The notes below the pieces were generated by a model. That model was not told the origin of the DNA and did no database searches. It saw only the letters and a program-made list of their open reading frames with translations. Both the position numbers and the translations under genes were made by a program. This document shows positions 25,296 through 36,900 of a DNA stretch of 64,000 bases, one piece after another. Position 1 is the first letter of the stretch. Each line of letters begins with the position of its first letter. This DNA is from Dermatophagoides farinae (Eukaryota; Arthropoda; Arachnida; Sarcoptiformes; Pyroglyphidae), in NCBI RefSeq assembly GCF_024713945.1, contig NC_134677.1, positions 7,896,001-7,960,000 of the forward strand, read 5' to 3'.

Positions 25296-25429
25296 GGTTA
25301 GAAGAAAAAGAAGAATTTTCGGCTTTTATTCATGCATTGAACATTTTTTTTTTAATTCAGAAAGAAATAAGCAAATTTATGATTATAGCCTCCGTGTTAA
25401 AACTTTTGACGACCACGACGACCATCATG

Positions 25430-25460
<31 letters not shown>

Positions 25461-26156
25461 CGACGAATAAATAGAGAATGTGTCATGAAAATAGTGATGA
25501 TGATGGTGAATTCGTTATTTTCGGGTATGGCTGGCTTTTTGAAAATGTGAATTAACGTATAAGAGAGCTAGAGAAACAATCACACACCGACCGATCGGCC
25601 AAAACCAAAACTAAACCGACGTGATCATAACCATAAATCATGATCCATATATATCTATCTAATATCTAAAACTATCCATCTATCGTTTGAACAAAAAAGT
25701 CAGGACGGTTTTTTTTTCTAATGTTGTTGTCGATAGTGAAACACAGGCCTGGCCATAATGTAGCTAATAAAGCAAAAAATCTATTCATCACAGTATGGTA
25801 TGGTATACCCATCATACACACACACACACACACACACATTTTTTTTTGTTTGGTCATTTATTCAATGATTAAATGTATGTCCAGCCGGCTGCTGTTATTT
25901 GGAATTTTGGTGTTTGTGTGTGTGTGTGTGTTTGTTTCATGGATCCATCCATCTTTGATACAAATATACAAAACACAACAACACTGATAGAGAAAGAAAG
26001 AAAAGGTCCTAATCATGATGATTATAATGATGATGATGATGATGATTATAATCATCAATTTTTTTTTCTTATCTGGCAACAACATTTACCAATGACCATG
26101 GAATGATGATTATGATGATGATGATGATGGTTTGCGTTACATGTCTTCATAAATCA

Positions 26157-26213
<57 letters not shown>

Positions 26214-27821
26214 CTGTTTTTCCCTCGTTTTCATATCATATCACATCAGACAAACTGAACAATATATTCTATCTCTCTCTCTCTCACTTACTCACTCAAA
26301 TATCATAAATATATCAAAAAAGCTATAATATTTTGTGTGTGTGTGTGTGTTTGTTCAATTCTTCAAATCTCGATAAATATGGTTAGATTTTTTTTGTTGT
26401 TTCAGTTTCTACTACCACCACTAACACCAACACCACCACCTCTTCTTTTAATATGGTTATATTCAGCTTGCTTGCCATTTCTATCAAAATCAGGCTTGTC
26501 CAGCCTGTTTCGATTGACAGCTGTCAACATCAACCAAAAAAAAAATCAACCAATATGTATCGTGTTGTGTGTGTGTGAATGCAATCATCATCACAATTTA
26601 TGAATTTCATATATTCATAGTATTTTCTATATAGTGTTATAAAATAGGCAAAGAAAAAAAAATTTTTTTTTTGCTGTTGTTGTTGTGCCCCCTCCCTTTA
26701 TGACTATGTAATATGAAGGTTAGATATTTTTCTCGCTGTTTGATAGATTGATTGTATAATAAGATTTGATCAGATCAGTGATCAAAATCAAAGATATGAT
26801 TTGTGATAGTAAGAAAAACATGAATACAACTTATGGACATTTAAAATTGATTTTTAAGTTTGATTTAGTTTAGTTTTGTTTTTGGTAGACAGGTAGGTCA
26901 TCCAAGTTTTCTCTCTTTTTTTTCGCTGATATTGATCGAGATTAATATCCGAAAAAAAAAATTTCTGATAAATGGCAAACTGATAACTGGATTGTGATGA
27001 TAATGGAAAATTTTGTGAATAAATTCAATGAACAAAAAAAAAATTTTTTTCACATGCCAGATATCATCATCATTTGAATGATCTTGCAAATCAAACGCAC
27101 AAACGCTCACACACAAACATTTGGCAATGGTTATTGATAAAATGAATGAATTTGGTATCGATCGATATTCTTTTAATATATATTGAATATAGATGATAAA
27201 TGAAGAACAATAATACAAAAAAATTTTTTTTTTGTATTTTTGTACATTCCCATTTTTATTCATAATTACTTCAAATTCATTCATTCATATAATAAACATG
27301 AACACTTTGATAGATGGATAGATAGATTCTCTACATTTATAATGATGATGATCATTATCATAAATCATGTCCTATGTATGTATGAAATAGTAACAAATCT
27401 TCATTCGTTCATTGGAAATGCGTTAATGCCTATCAATTTTTTATTATTTCAGGTTTTTGAAGAATATTATTACACACTCACACACACACACACATAGTCA
27501 TTATTGTGTTATTTTTTCTTCTTTTTTTGAATTAATTAATAAATGCCAGCCATTGCACCATTTAATGATTTTGTCTATCATATTCATAATGATAATGATG
27601 ATGATGATGATGATGATGGAAATTGCTTTCCCCGAAAAACAAAACATAAAAATGTTGTTGTTCATTCATCTAATATTTTGTTTTTGAATTTGATTGATTT
27701 GATCGATCATTCTCATCAGTATTGGCTTTTCCCCCTTTCATAATAGATTGATTCGTTCATTTTGATGATTGACTAATGAATTTTTTTTTTGTTTTTTGTT
27801 TTTCATTGATTATTCATACAG
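24832..27821 (+). other. tsh: teashirt intron (phase 1, 2,990 bp)
   Basis: The donor is a consensus gtaagt at 24832-24837. The acceptor is the cag ending at 27821, preceded by a long T-rich tract (27779-27807). Splicing joins T (24831) to GT (27822-27823) and so recreates the first cysteine codon of zinc finger 2. The intron holds (CA)n at 25257-25291, (GAT)n near 25431-25459 and 26022-26044, a (TC)n run at 26160-26206 and several (GT)n arrays. I see no nested gene: the open frames inside are repeat translations. Confidence 0.9.
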
Positions 27822-28835
27822 GTATGTGGTGTGGCCAATCATTCAAATCATTAGCCGATATGACTCAGCATATGAAAGTTACACAACATTATACGAATAT
27901 TATATCACAGGAACAAATTATTTCCTGGCGTAATCCTGAAGAATCATCATCATCATCGAAATCTCAACATCAACAACAACAACAACAACAGCAGCAGCAA
28001 CAACAACAATCACAACAACAACAAGTGTTAACCTGTAAAGTTTGCGATGAATCATTTACAACATTAAAAGAATTATCAAATCATATGGTAAAAAATTCAC
28101 ATTTTAAAGATCAACAACAAAATCCAAATTCATCATTGGATTGTATTACGTCATCATTATCACCATCACAAAGTAATGCTAATACCGGTAATAATAATAA
28201 ATCATCAACTTCAGTCAACAATAATAATCGTAATACATCATCCGGTACCGGTAATAATGTGAATCAAAATGATCGAAGAAAAAAATCATTACCTGTACGT
28301 AAATTATTAGAAATGGAACGTGGCAGTGGTAGTGGTGAAAAAAAATCCAACAATTTTATCATTGATAATGATGATGATGACTATGACGTTGATGATAATG
28401 ATGATGATGATGACGATAATGACGATAATGGTAATGAATCTGGATCAGAAAAACCGAATAAACAATTGATTGAATGTGATGATTGTAATGAAAAAATTGA
28501 AGCTCGAAGTTTTTTACAACATATCAAACAATGTCGATCAACAAAATCCAGTAGTGCTTCCAACAACAACAGTAATAATAAAAATATTTGTGATCAAATT
28601 GGTGATCATTCAATGAAAAATGGTGGTGGTGGTCAAAAACATAGTGATTCTGAAAGTGAATCATCAGAAAATCGTCATACATCATCATCGAATATAATCA
28701 ATCCTTTTGATTCGATTGGTAGAAATTTGATGAAAAAATCCGGTGATGATAATAATTCAAAATTGTATGAAAATGATGTCGATGATGATCATATAGATGA
28801 TGATAATTCTGAACGTAATACACCGGTTATGAATC

Positions 28836-28875
<40 letters not shown>

Positions 28876-30691
28876 TGATAATAATGCTGGTGGAAATGTA
28901 TTGAGTGCATTGGAAAAATTGATTGAAAAAAACTTTGATACAAAATCACGACGATCTCATCAAACAGGTATACTTCAACGTTTAGGTATTGATGAAGAAG
29001 TATTTCCGCCATGGCAAAATATGGCACCTAGTCCAATTTCTCCGGCATCAATGATGGCCGTAGCTGCTGCTGCATGGAATCCATCAAACGGTGGTGGCAA
29101 CAGTGGTGGTCTAGTTGGTGATTATTCACGTAGCAGTAGTAGTAATAGTAATCATAGTGGTAGCCATCATCATCATCATCATCATCGTGGTATTATGAAT
29201 TCCGGTGTTGGTGTTGGCGGTAATTCATCAGCCACAATGGTAATACCACAGCTACGATATCGTCGTAATTCATCATCAAGTCATTCATTTAAAGACAAAT
29301 ATATAAATGCAGCTGCATTATGTAAAACGATAACCACCGAAAGTAATGGATCATTTAGTAGTTCACAAGAAACTGAAGAAGAATCATGTGATGATTCTAA
29401 TTCAGAATATGGTAATAACAATAATAATAATCTAACTAAATCTAGTAAACGAAAAAAGAATTCATCACCGAAAATGACAGGAAAATCATCCACAAATAAT
29501 AATCATCGTGGTAATATTGGTTTTAATTTTCCCATATCATCAATGTTAAGTTCACCAATACCACCAGCACGTCCAACATCAGCTTCATCGACTGCATCGT
29601 CATCGATATCACCATCAGAAGCACATTCCATTGGAACGTTGAATTCAAATGCAATTAATAATAATGATCTTTTGAATCGATTAACACCAAATAGTAGTAG
29701 TCATCGTAGTGAAACCGATGATGATCAAGATCAAAGTCCATTGAATTTATTCAAAAAAGCTAAACTAAGTAATGGCACCTTGAACAATGATGAAACCGAT
29801 GATGATGAAGTGGATGATGATGGTGAAGATGGTGAGAATCGATCAAGAAATGGTGACACAACAACAGCTAAAGCGGCTTCACATCATCCACTAATGCAAT
29901 TACAAAAATTATTGGATAAAACGGATAATAATACCGGTAGAAGAAAAAATTCATCACATCACCACAATCATCAACGTCGATCATCACCATTTAATCAAAA
30001 TTGGAACGATACATCAAGTGTACGATCACCGGCTGGATCATCAATATCCGATCATCAACGGTCATCACCACGAACATTGACACCGAATCGAATTGGATCA
30101 CCAGCGTCAATAAAATCCAATACCACCGAACAAGAATCAAATGTTGCGATGGCATCACCATCATCATCACCAACATCGAACTATTTACAAATGAAATGTG
30201 CATTCTGTGCAACGCCGATTTCATCACGCAATGAATATCGTGTACATTTAGCTAAAATACATTTATCTATGCGTGATTCTGCAGATATTTCAGCCATATC
30301 CGATGAAGAATTATTGCTATTAGTTTTGGCTAAAAGTTCTAATCTTCCATTGGTCAATAGTTTAACAACATCGGGTAAAAATCCAATGGCTACTACCACC
30401 ACATCATCAACTATAACAACAACAACGTCAACAACAAAATCAGCCAAAGAATCACGACGAAAATCATCACGTACATCATCATCATCATCACATAATAATA
30501 ATGTACATGATGTTGATTCAGAAATGGCAAATGTTGCCGCTGCAGCTGTTGTTGCAGCAGCAACAGCATCAAAATCAAACGCATCATCATCATCATCATC
30601 ATCACAATCACCACCGATAGAAACATCGCAATCAAAATTTTTAAAATATACAGAATTGGCTAAACAATTATCGAGTAAATATGTCAATTAA
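27822..30691 (+). CDS. tsh: Teashirt/Tiptop zinc-finger transcription factor, coding exon 2
   Basis: This completes codon 1259 and encodes residues 1260-2214, ending at TAA 30689-30691. Zinc finger 2 (C1259, C1262, H1275, H1281) runs into the family signature YTNIISQEQIISW. Zinc finger 3 follows a poly-Gln run (C1330, C1333, H1346, H1352, spacing C-X2-C-X12-H-X5-H). Further Teashirt blocks come in the same order as in the fly protein: KKSLPVRKLLEMER (1412-1425), an acidic run, an ECDDC finger-like module (C1477, C1480, H1492, C1496), VLSALEKLIEKNFD (1618-1631), LQRLGIDEE (from 1643) and HPLMQLQKLLDKTD (1947-1960). A further C2H2 finger near the C-terminus (C2051, C2054, H2067, H2072) recalls Tiptop and vertebrate TSHZ proteins rather than fly Teashirt, so a single ancestral tio/tsh gene is likely. 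The last residues are FLKYTELAKQLSSKYVN. The total of 2,214 residues compares with about 950 in the fly; the excess is low-complexity repeats. Confidence 0.94.
28838..28873 (+). repeat. (AAT)n codon microsatellite within teashirt
   Basis: This pure AAT array encodes a run of about a dozen asparagines in exon 2. It is the clearest case of a genomic triplet repeat being carried in frame through the coding sequence; others in the gene are the CAA (Gln), TCA (Ser), GAT (Asp) and CAT (His) arrays. Confidence 0.85.
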
Positions 30692-33210
30692 AAAAAAAAT
30701 TCTGGTTCATTTGATGATTCTAAGATAATCATCAGAATAAATTCCATTCAAAACATTCCAATTATGCAAAAAAAATGATGTGCATGTGTAAGATCCCTTT
30801 TTTTTCTTCTGTTTGGTGCTAAAATCAATTTTACACTATATTAATTCAACCTACACACACACCCCCTTCACACTCTCACACACACACAGTCGCCATATCA
30901 ATTCCACTTGTTGTCTATTATGATTATGATTATTATTATTATTATTATAACCTACTGCTCTCTATTATTCTGTCTGTCTGTCTGTTTTTTTTTATCTATC
31001 TAAAAATACTAAATATCTTTCTCTTTCTCTTTATATTATGTATTTGAAATTCGGTAACTATAACCGTTGCTGTTGCTGCTGCTGCCGCCCCCTTTTAAAA
31101 CGACAGTATATACAATTCAATTCATTCCACACACACACACACACATACAGAGATACACTTTTATAGAAAAAAAAAGTTATCCATCATATATAGCTGTCAT
31201 CTCACAATCTCCATTGTCATTTCTTTTCTCTTTTTTTTGTTGCTGATTTTTTTTTTTTTGATTCGTTCCTGGAACATTTCCATGTGTGTGTGTGTGTGTG
31301 TCTATGTGTCATTGTGCCATTCCCCTCGAAAAAAAACATACACAAGTATTAGTGTGGTAAAAAAAAGTGGTCCAAAAAAAAAATTACATAGACAGACACA
31401 CCCATTTACATATTTGATTCAATTTTCTATTTATCTAGTAGAGATACATATCATCTATATATATATATTGGAAATTTTTTTTCATTTTTTTTTCTGCTAC
31501 TGATTGGTTTGATCAATCAAATATCATTTCTATTTTATAATAATTAATCGATGATGATTCAAATTTTTTTTTCGTTCGTTGGAACATGAAATGATTTGTA
31601 ACAACAACAACAACAAAAACCGGAAATTCTCATTCTAAATTCTCAAAACACACACACACACACACAAATAATTATTGATATTATGCATTGCTCACACACA
31701 CACACACACACACACAGACAAATTCTCAATAATTCCAAATTCGGCATCTCACACAGTCAAAACAAAACAGAAAAAAAATTCATTCATTCAATGCACAAAA
31801 TCATTATCTTTTTTTTTCTTTCCTGTCAAATCGATTGATTGATTTTTTGTTTCTTTTCGTTTTTCTTATTGTTTGTTTTTCATTTTTTTTTTAAACCAGT
31901 GATGATTTTTTTTCTTCGGATTTTATTGATTATTAATATACCAAAAAAAACAAAACACACACAATACATAGACATTTGATTTGATTTAATTCCTTCCGAT
32001 TGATTGATTGATTGATTATTTGATGAATCTCAATGTTTTTTTTTTATCATTTTCGTTTCGTTCTGTTTTTTTTTCATTTTTCTGTCTCTCAAACACACAC
32101 ACACACACATACAACGAAACAGAAACAAATTCTTGGCCAATTTTTTGTCTTTGTAAATTTTTCAATTATTGATTATTGATTATTTATGGAATAAATGTAT
32201 TTCTCTCCATCATCAGTCATCAGATTCCATCGCTATTATATCTCATTATTGTTTATATTATCAAAAAAATTTTTTTTTGAGTAAAAAAAACTGACCTGAA
32301 TGACGTAAAAAAACTAAATAAAGAAAAACAAAATAATTATCCAATTGATTGGTGATGATTATAATCGATAATGTGCTGCTGCTGCTGTGAAAACAAAGTA
32401 ATAAAAAAATGAAATCTTTACACAATTGCGTGATTGGTATCATTTAAATCTGATCATGAAAATCAAATCAAATCAAATCAAGTCGAAATTTTGAATATAA
32501 AATTCAAATTAAATGGTCAACAAACACACAATCCAGTTTGGATGAATGAATGAAACCAATGATGCTTACCTTCAAAAAAAAATGAACAAATTTTGCAACT
32601 ATTTTAATTGTCCACATGACCAAGTAAAGAGGACCACTGTCTTTCGTCCTAAATATGTTTGTGTGTGATTAAAAATTTTGTTTTTAGTTTTTCTTGGCTG
32701 GTTTATGATGATCATGATGATGATGATGATACACGCATACAAACAACCAAAGTTAATAAATCAAAAAAAAAAAAAAAAAAAAATAAAAGAATTCTAAATG
32801 TCCGATAGACGATCATTTATTGAACAACAGTTGCAACAACAACAACAAAAACGTTTTATCGACTTAACAATTTTAAAACATTCATTTTTGTTGTTGTTGT
32901 TCGATATTATTTGATGTTGTTTAATTTATTGACCAAATACACATGATCCAATTTACTTTGTATTATATATGCGTATTTATTGTCTGTCTGTGTCTATGAT
33001 AATCATCATTATAATCTGCTTTTTTTTATATTGTGTGTCTGTGTGTGTGTGTGTGTGTGTGTCAAATTGTAACACTTCTTTATTGCTTTTTCTTCTTCTT
33101 TTATGGATGGTGTGAGAGAGAGAGGGAGAGGGAGAGAATCAAAAAATAAAGAAAGAAAGAAAAAAAAATTAAGCCAATTCTTTATGAAGAAAAAAAAATT
33201 ATGTTCGAGT
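30692..33210. other. 3' flank of teashirt, including the probable 3' UTR
   Basis: I see no further coding sequence. AATAAA hexamers occur 45 bases after the stop (30736-30741) and again at 32190-32195 and 32317-32322, so either a very short or a 1.5-1.7-kb 3' UTR is possible. The rest is (CA)n arrays (for example 31645-31664 and 31693-31717), poly-T runs, a GTCT run near 30970-30984 and poly-A at 32763-32783. Confidence 0.55.
30736..30741 (+). promoter_or_regulatory. Nearest candidate poly-A signal (AATAAA) for teashirt
   Basis: This is a canonical hexamer 45 bases past the TAA. In such AT-rich DNA the hexamer is common, so its use is only a possibility. Messages for developmental regulators often have longer 3' UTRs, and alternatives lie downstream. 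Confidence 0.3.
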
Positions 33211-33298
33211 GATGATGATGATCGGTGATCGGTGATCGGTGATTGATGAATGTTTTTAAAAATGTATGTCTTAGTGATTCTTTCGAATTTATCCTAAT

Positions 33299-33329
<31 letters not shown>

Positions 33330-33937
33330 GAACAAATTTCGCCAGACAAGTTTAAATAGCACGAACAGGAACCTAGAGAATTATAAAACAAAGCAAAACA
33401 TTGCTGTTGTTTGTGTCCTTCAATTTCATTTTATTTTTTTTTTTCTTACTGTCAAATCGATGATGATCATAGGATGATGATTGTTAATAATATGGACTTG
33501 TGATATCGATTATGATGATGATGATGATGATGATAATTCGAACGAAAAACAAAACAAAACAAAAAATTTTTTTGTTGTTGTTTGATAGCACGAAACATAT
33601 CAAGACAAATTATTTATGACTTGAACTTGTTGTTTGTTGGCTGGCTGGCTGGCTTGCTGGGTGTATATAATAATAATCATCATCATCATCATCATAAGCT
33701 AATAATAATGCTAATATATTGTTGTTGTTCCAAAAGAATGTTTTTTTTCAGTAATGTAATAATTTCTTTGTTTTTTTTCTTGTTTGACCATTATCATTAT
33801 TCACTGTGTGTGTGTGTGTGTGAATGTCCCTGTGAATGATATCGATTATCAAGAGAAAAAGAGAGAAAAAACCTGGTAATTATTACCAGGTTTTTCTCTG
33901 TCCAGATATATAGAAATTATCATTATCGATGATGATG
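33211..33937 (-). repeat. Right arm of the long inverted repeat flanking teashirt
   Basis: This is the reverse complement of 18815-19519. The block ggaacaaatttcgccagaca through gaacaggaacctagag (33329-33377) mirrors 19380-19427. The block tatggacttgtgatatcgat (33491-33510) and the one with tcaagacaaattatttatga (33600-33619) follow in mirrored order. The last shared segment is tctgtccagatatatagaaa (33896-33915). The arm carries an additional palindrome at 33862-33899 and shorter or longer versions of each internal microsatellite. It contains no plausible gene. With the left arm it encloses about 13.7 kb that includes the whole teashirt coding region. Confidence 0.9.
33862..33899. repeat. Hairpin inside the right inverted-repeat arm
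   Basis: The sequence agagaaaaaacctggtaa is followed by a 3-nt loop and ttaccaggtttttctct. This gives a 17-bp stem with a single unpaired A. The matching position of the left arm (about 18851-18875) has only the first half and then diverges, so the palindrome was gained in one arm or lost in the other. Confidence 0.85.
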
Positions 33938-36900
33938 ATGATGATGATTCAAATGATTACTTGAATTCATTTTGAACGCAAAAAAAATATATATATAGAG
34001 AGTGGCTATTCTCATTTCATAAATTTTTTCGTTTCATTTTGTTTTGTTTTGTTGTTCTCCTGTCTATAATAATAATACAATTTATCATCAAAACAAATGA
34101 AATGAGATTGTCCATTTTTTTTATCCATTCATTTTTTTTTCAAGAGAATCATTATAAATATCATATACTTTGAGCCAATAACCATAGATCATCATCATCA
34201 TCATCATCATCGATTCATAGATAGTAAATAGATTATAATCATAATGATGATCATGATCATGATTAGTATGGGCCCAAAAATCTTGTCCATTGAATCTATT
34301 GTTAGGAACCTGATTCAATTATGATGATGATCATCATTGTTGTCTTGTTGTCATTTGGGCCCGAACATTTTTGTTTGTCATTTTATTCCACTCTCTCTCT
34401 CTCTCTGACTCTCTAGCTCTTATATATCGGTAAACAATCATTAATCTTCTTCTTTGGTGTGCCAAACTCACTTTTTTCCTACTATTTTCACAATCTATCG
34501 ATATATGAATTTATTTAGTTCATGTCATTCAAAAAAGTCAAAAAATGAACCAATTTGCTTTCTCTCATTCTCTCTCTCTCTCTCACACACATTCACATTT
34601 TTGTGCATTCATTTCAATTGAACCATTTGGAAAAGAAATGTGGAAAAAAAACTAAAATCCTATGGTCCTATTGTTTTGATGCTTTTTTTCCATTGATCGG
34701 AAAATAAAACACAAAATTCAAGCCTATTTAGACTTGTCCAAATGTTTATTATTATTATTATTATTATTATCACCATCATCAAAATGCAAAACAAAAAAAC
34801 TTGAACTTCAAGGTTCTTCTTTCTGTTTCATTTTTTTCATTTTTTTGGTGCTTGAGGCCTATAGAGATTGATTAATATACATTTTTCAATCGATCGATTT
34901 TTTTTATTTTTTTGGTTCTCAAAAATGATGACTGAATGGTTGGTCCAAATTTTTAGTGTAAAAAAGAAAAAAAATTCAGTTTCTCTCTCACAGACACACA
35001 CTCATTCACTTTTGTTGCTGCTACTTAGGACACATCAATGATTAATAACCAATCTATTCTTTCAATTCATTCATTTCATTTGCAAATTCTCTCCCTTTTT
35101 TCTTTTCTCTACTCACTGACTGACTGACTGGCTGGCTGGCTATGATTAGCGCTTGAAGCGAGCATTATTAATTTGGATATATATTACATATATCAAGGCC
35201 ATTCATTATGATTCCATATCATTTGTCATATACATTAAGTATTGGAAAAACGAAGAACAATGAAATAAATCGAAACAAAACAAAAAAAACTAATGATGAT
35301 GACGACGATGACGATGATGATCGTCGTCAATTCAATTCTTATTATTTTGACGTGTCAGTTTTTTTTTTGGATATGAGCAGAAAAAAAAACTATAATTCAT
35401 TCATGTCAAACAAGAGAAAGAAAGTGAAACAGATATGGAAAAAAAAATCCATGAGATTTGATGCCATCATTATCATCATCATCATCATCATCATCAATGA
35501 TAATCAATGGCAATTCATTGCATCTCATATCGACATTTTTCTTTTTACTTATTCAGCTTCTTATTTCGTGAATCGGAAGAAGCAATGGCAATGGGTAGAA
35601 CAAAAAAAAAATTCTGGGTTTTTTTTCCATACACAAGACCAGAAATCAATGAATTTATGATGATGATGATGATGATGATGATGATGTTTGATGTGCTCTT
35701 TGGTCTCTATTGTTTTGTTTTGTTTTTTTACATTTATCTTTGTGATAGTTTTCTTTTACTGATGTATGTTTCGTCCATTTTTTTTTTACTTGTTCACTTC
35801 CATTTCTGGTATTACACACACACATAACTCAAATGTGATTGATAAATGAATCAGAAACCAAAAAGAGAAATAGAAAAAAAAACGATCACATTGGTTATTT
35901 CATTCATTCATTCATGGCAGCTACTGCTACTACCCTCCTCACATCATGTTCATCATCATCATCGTCATCATTTGCTTCTGTCATATTTTCATTATATATA
36001 TATCAAACCAATAGTTATTTTCGATTGGCCGATTTGTGTTGGTGGTACCCAAAAAAAAAAAAGACGAAAAATGTAAAGCGTGCGCATACATATCAAAACT
36101 TTTCTCATCTATATATGTCTATTCACTCGCCCATTTTTTTTTCTTTCTTTTTTAAATGTATCTCTCTCTCCCAGTCTCTTTATTTCAACCAAAAAAAAGG
36201 TTCAGATTATCATCATTAATAACTTTGCTGTCCGAATGAAAAAAAATGACAGTCTACCAGAAAATTTTTTTTTAAAAAATAATAGACATTTTTTTGGCAT
36301 TTTTTCATCATCATCATCATCATCATAATCATTGAACGACGACATTAATCACTCTCACAATTTTTTCAAATATAATATATACATGACAACAATTGATTCT
36401 TTTTTTCTTTTTTCCATTTTTCTTGTCGTCGTTGTTGATTCATTCATTTTAGTTTCACCAGATTCACTGTATATGTGTGTTTGTGTGTGTATATAATATC
36501 TGTCGAACCTAGGAGAGCAAAAAAAAAAAAGATTAAAGCCTAGGTTTTCTCTTCAATTATGACACATATATTTTGTATGGCAATCAAAATAAAAAGGCTA
36601 GGGCCGGTAGCAAATGTTTATAGCGAATAAAATTGAGGTGTGTGTGTGTGTGTGTGTCTGTGCGTAGCTGAACTGTTGCTATAGGTGTTCGTGTTTACCC
36701 TTTCAAAATGACTTTAGTTCAGTGGAGAACATGAATGAATCGATTGTCCATAGTTTCACACAGTCATTTTTTTCGACATTGGGTACGCTCCTAAAGCAGG
36801 CAAAAAAAGAAATTAATGAATTTATCCTCGCCAATCCAATCCAATCCAATCATTCATTCATTCATATTCACAAGTGGCTTTTATTTCAATTATCATTTGC

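Noticed and set aside
30181..30687. 168-codon minus-strand frame opposite teashirt exon 2
   Set aside because: Shadow of the true coding strand: low-complexity Asp/Val runs and no family resemblance.
33221..33243. Short tandem repeat of gatcggt units, considered as a CRISPR-like array
   Set aside because: There are only three 8-base units with no spacers, in a eukaryotic genome. It is a simple tandem repeat at the border of the inverted-repeat arm.
34269..34363. Mirrored gggcccaaa and tttgggccc 9-mers
   Set aside because: They are too short and too far apart to mean more than chance.
36495..36545. tcgaacctagg string considered as a tRNA T-arm on the minus strand
   Set aside because: The B-box consensus fails after the first bases, and no A-box or cloverleaf arms are present.
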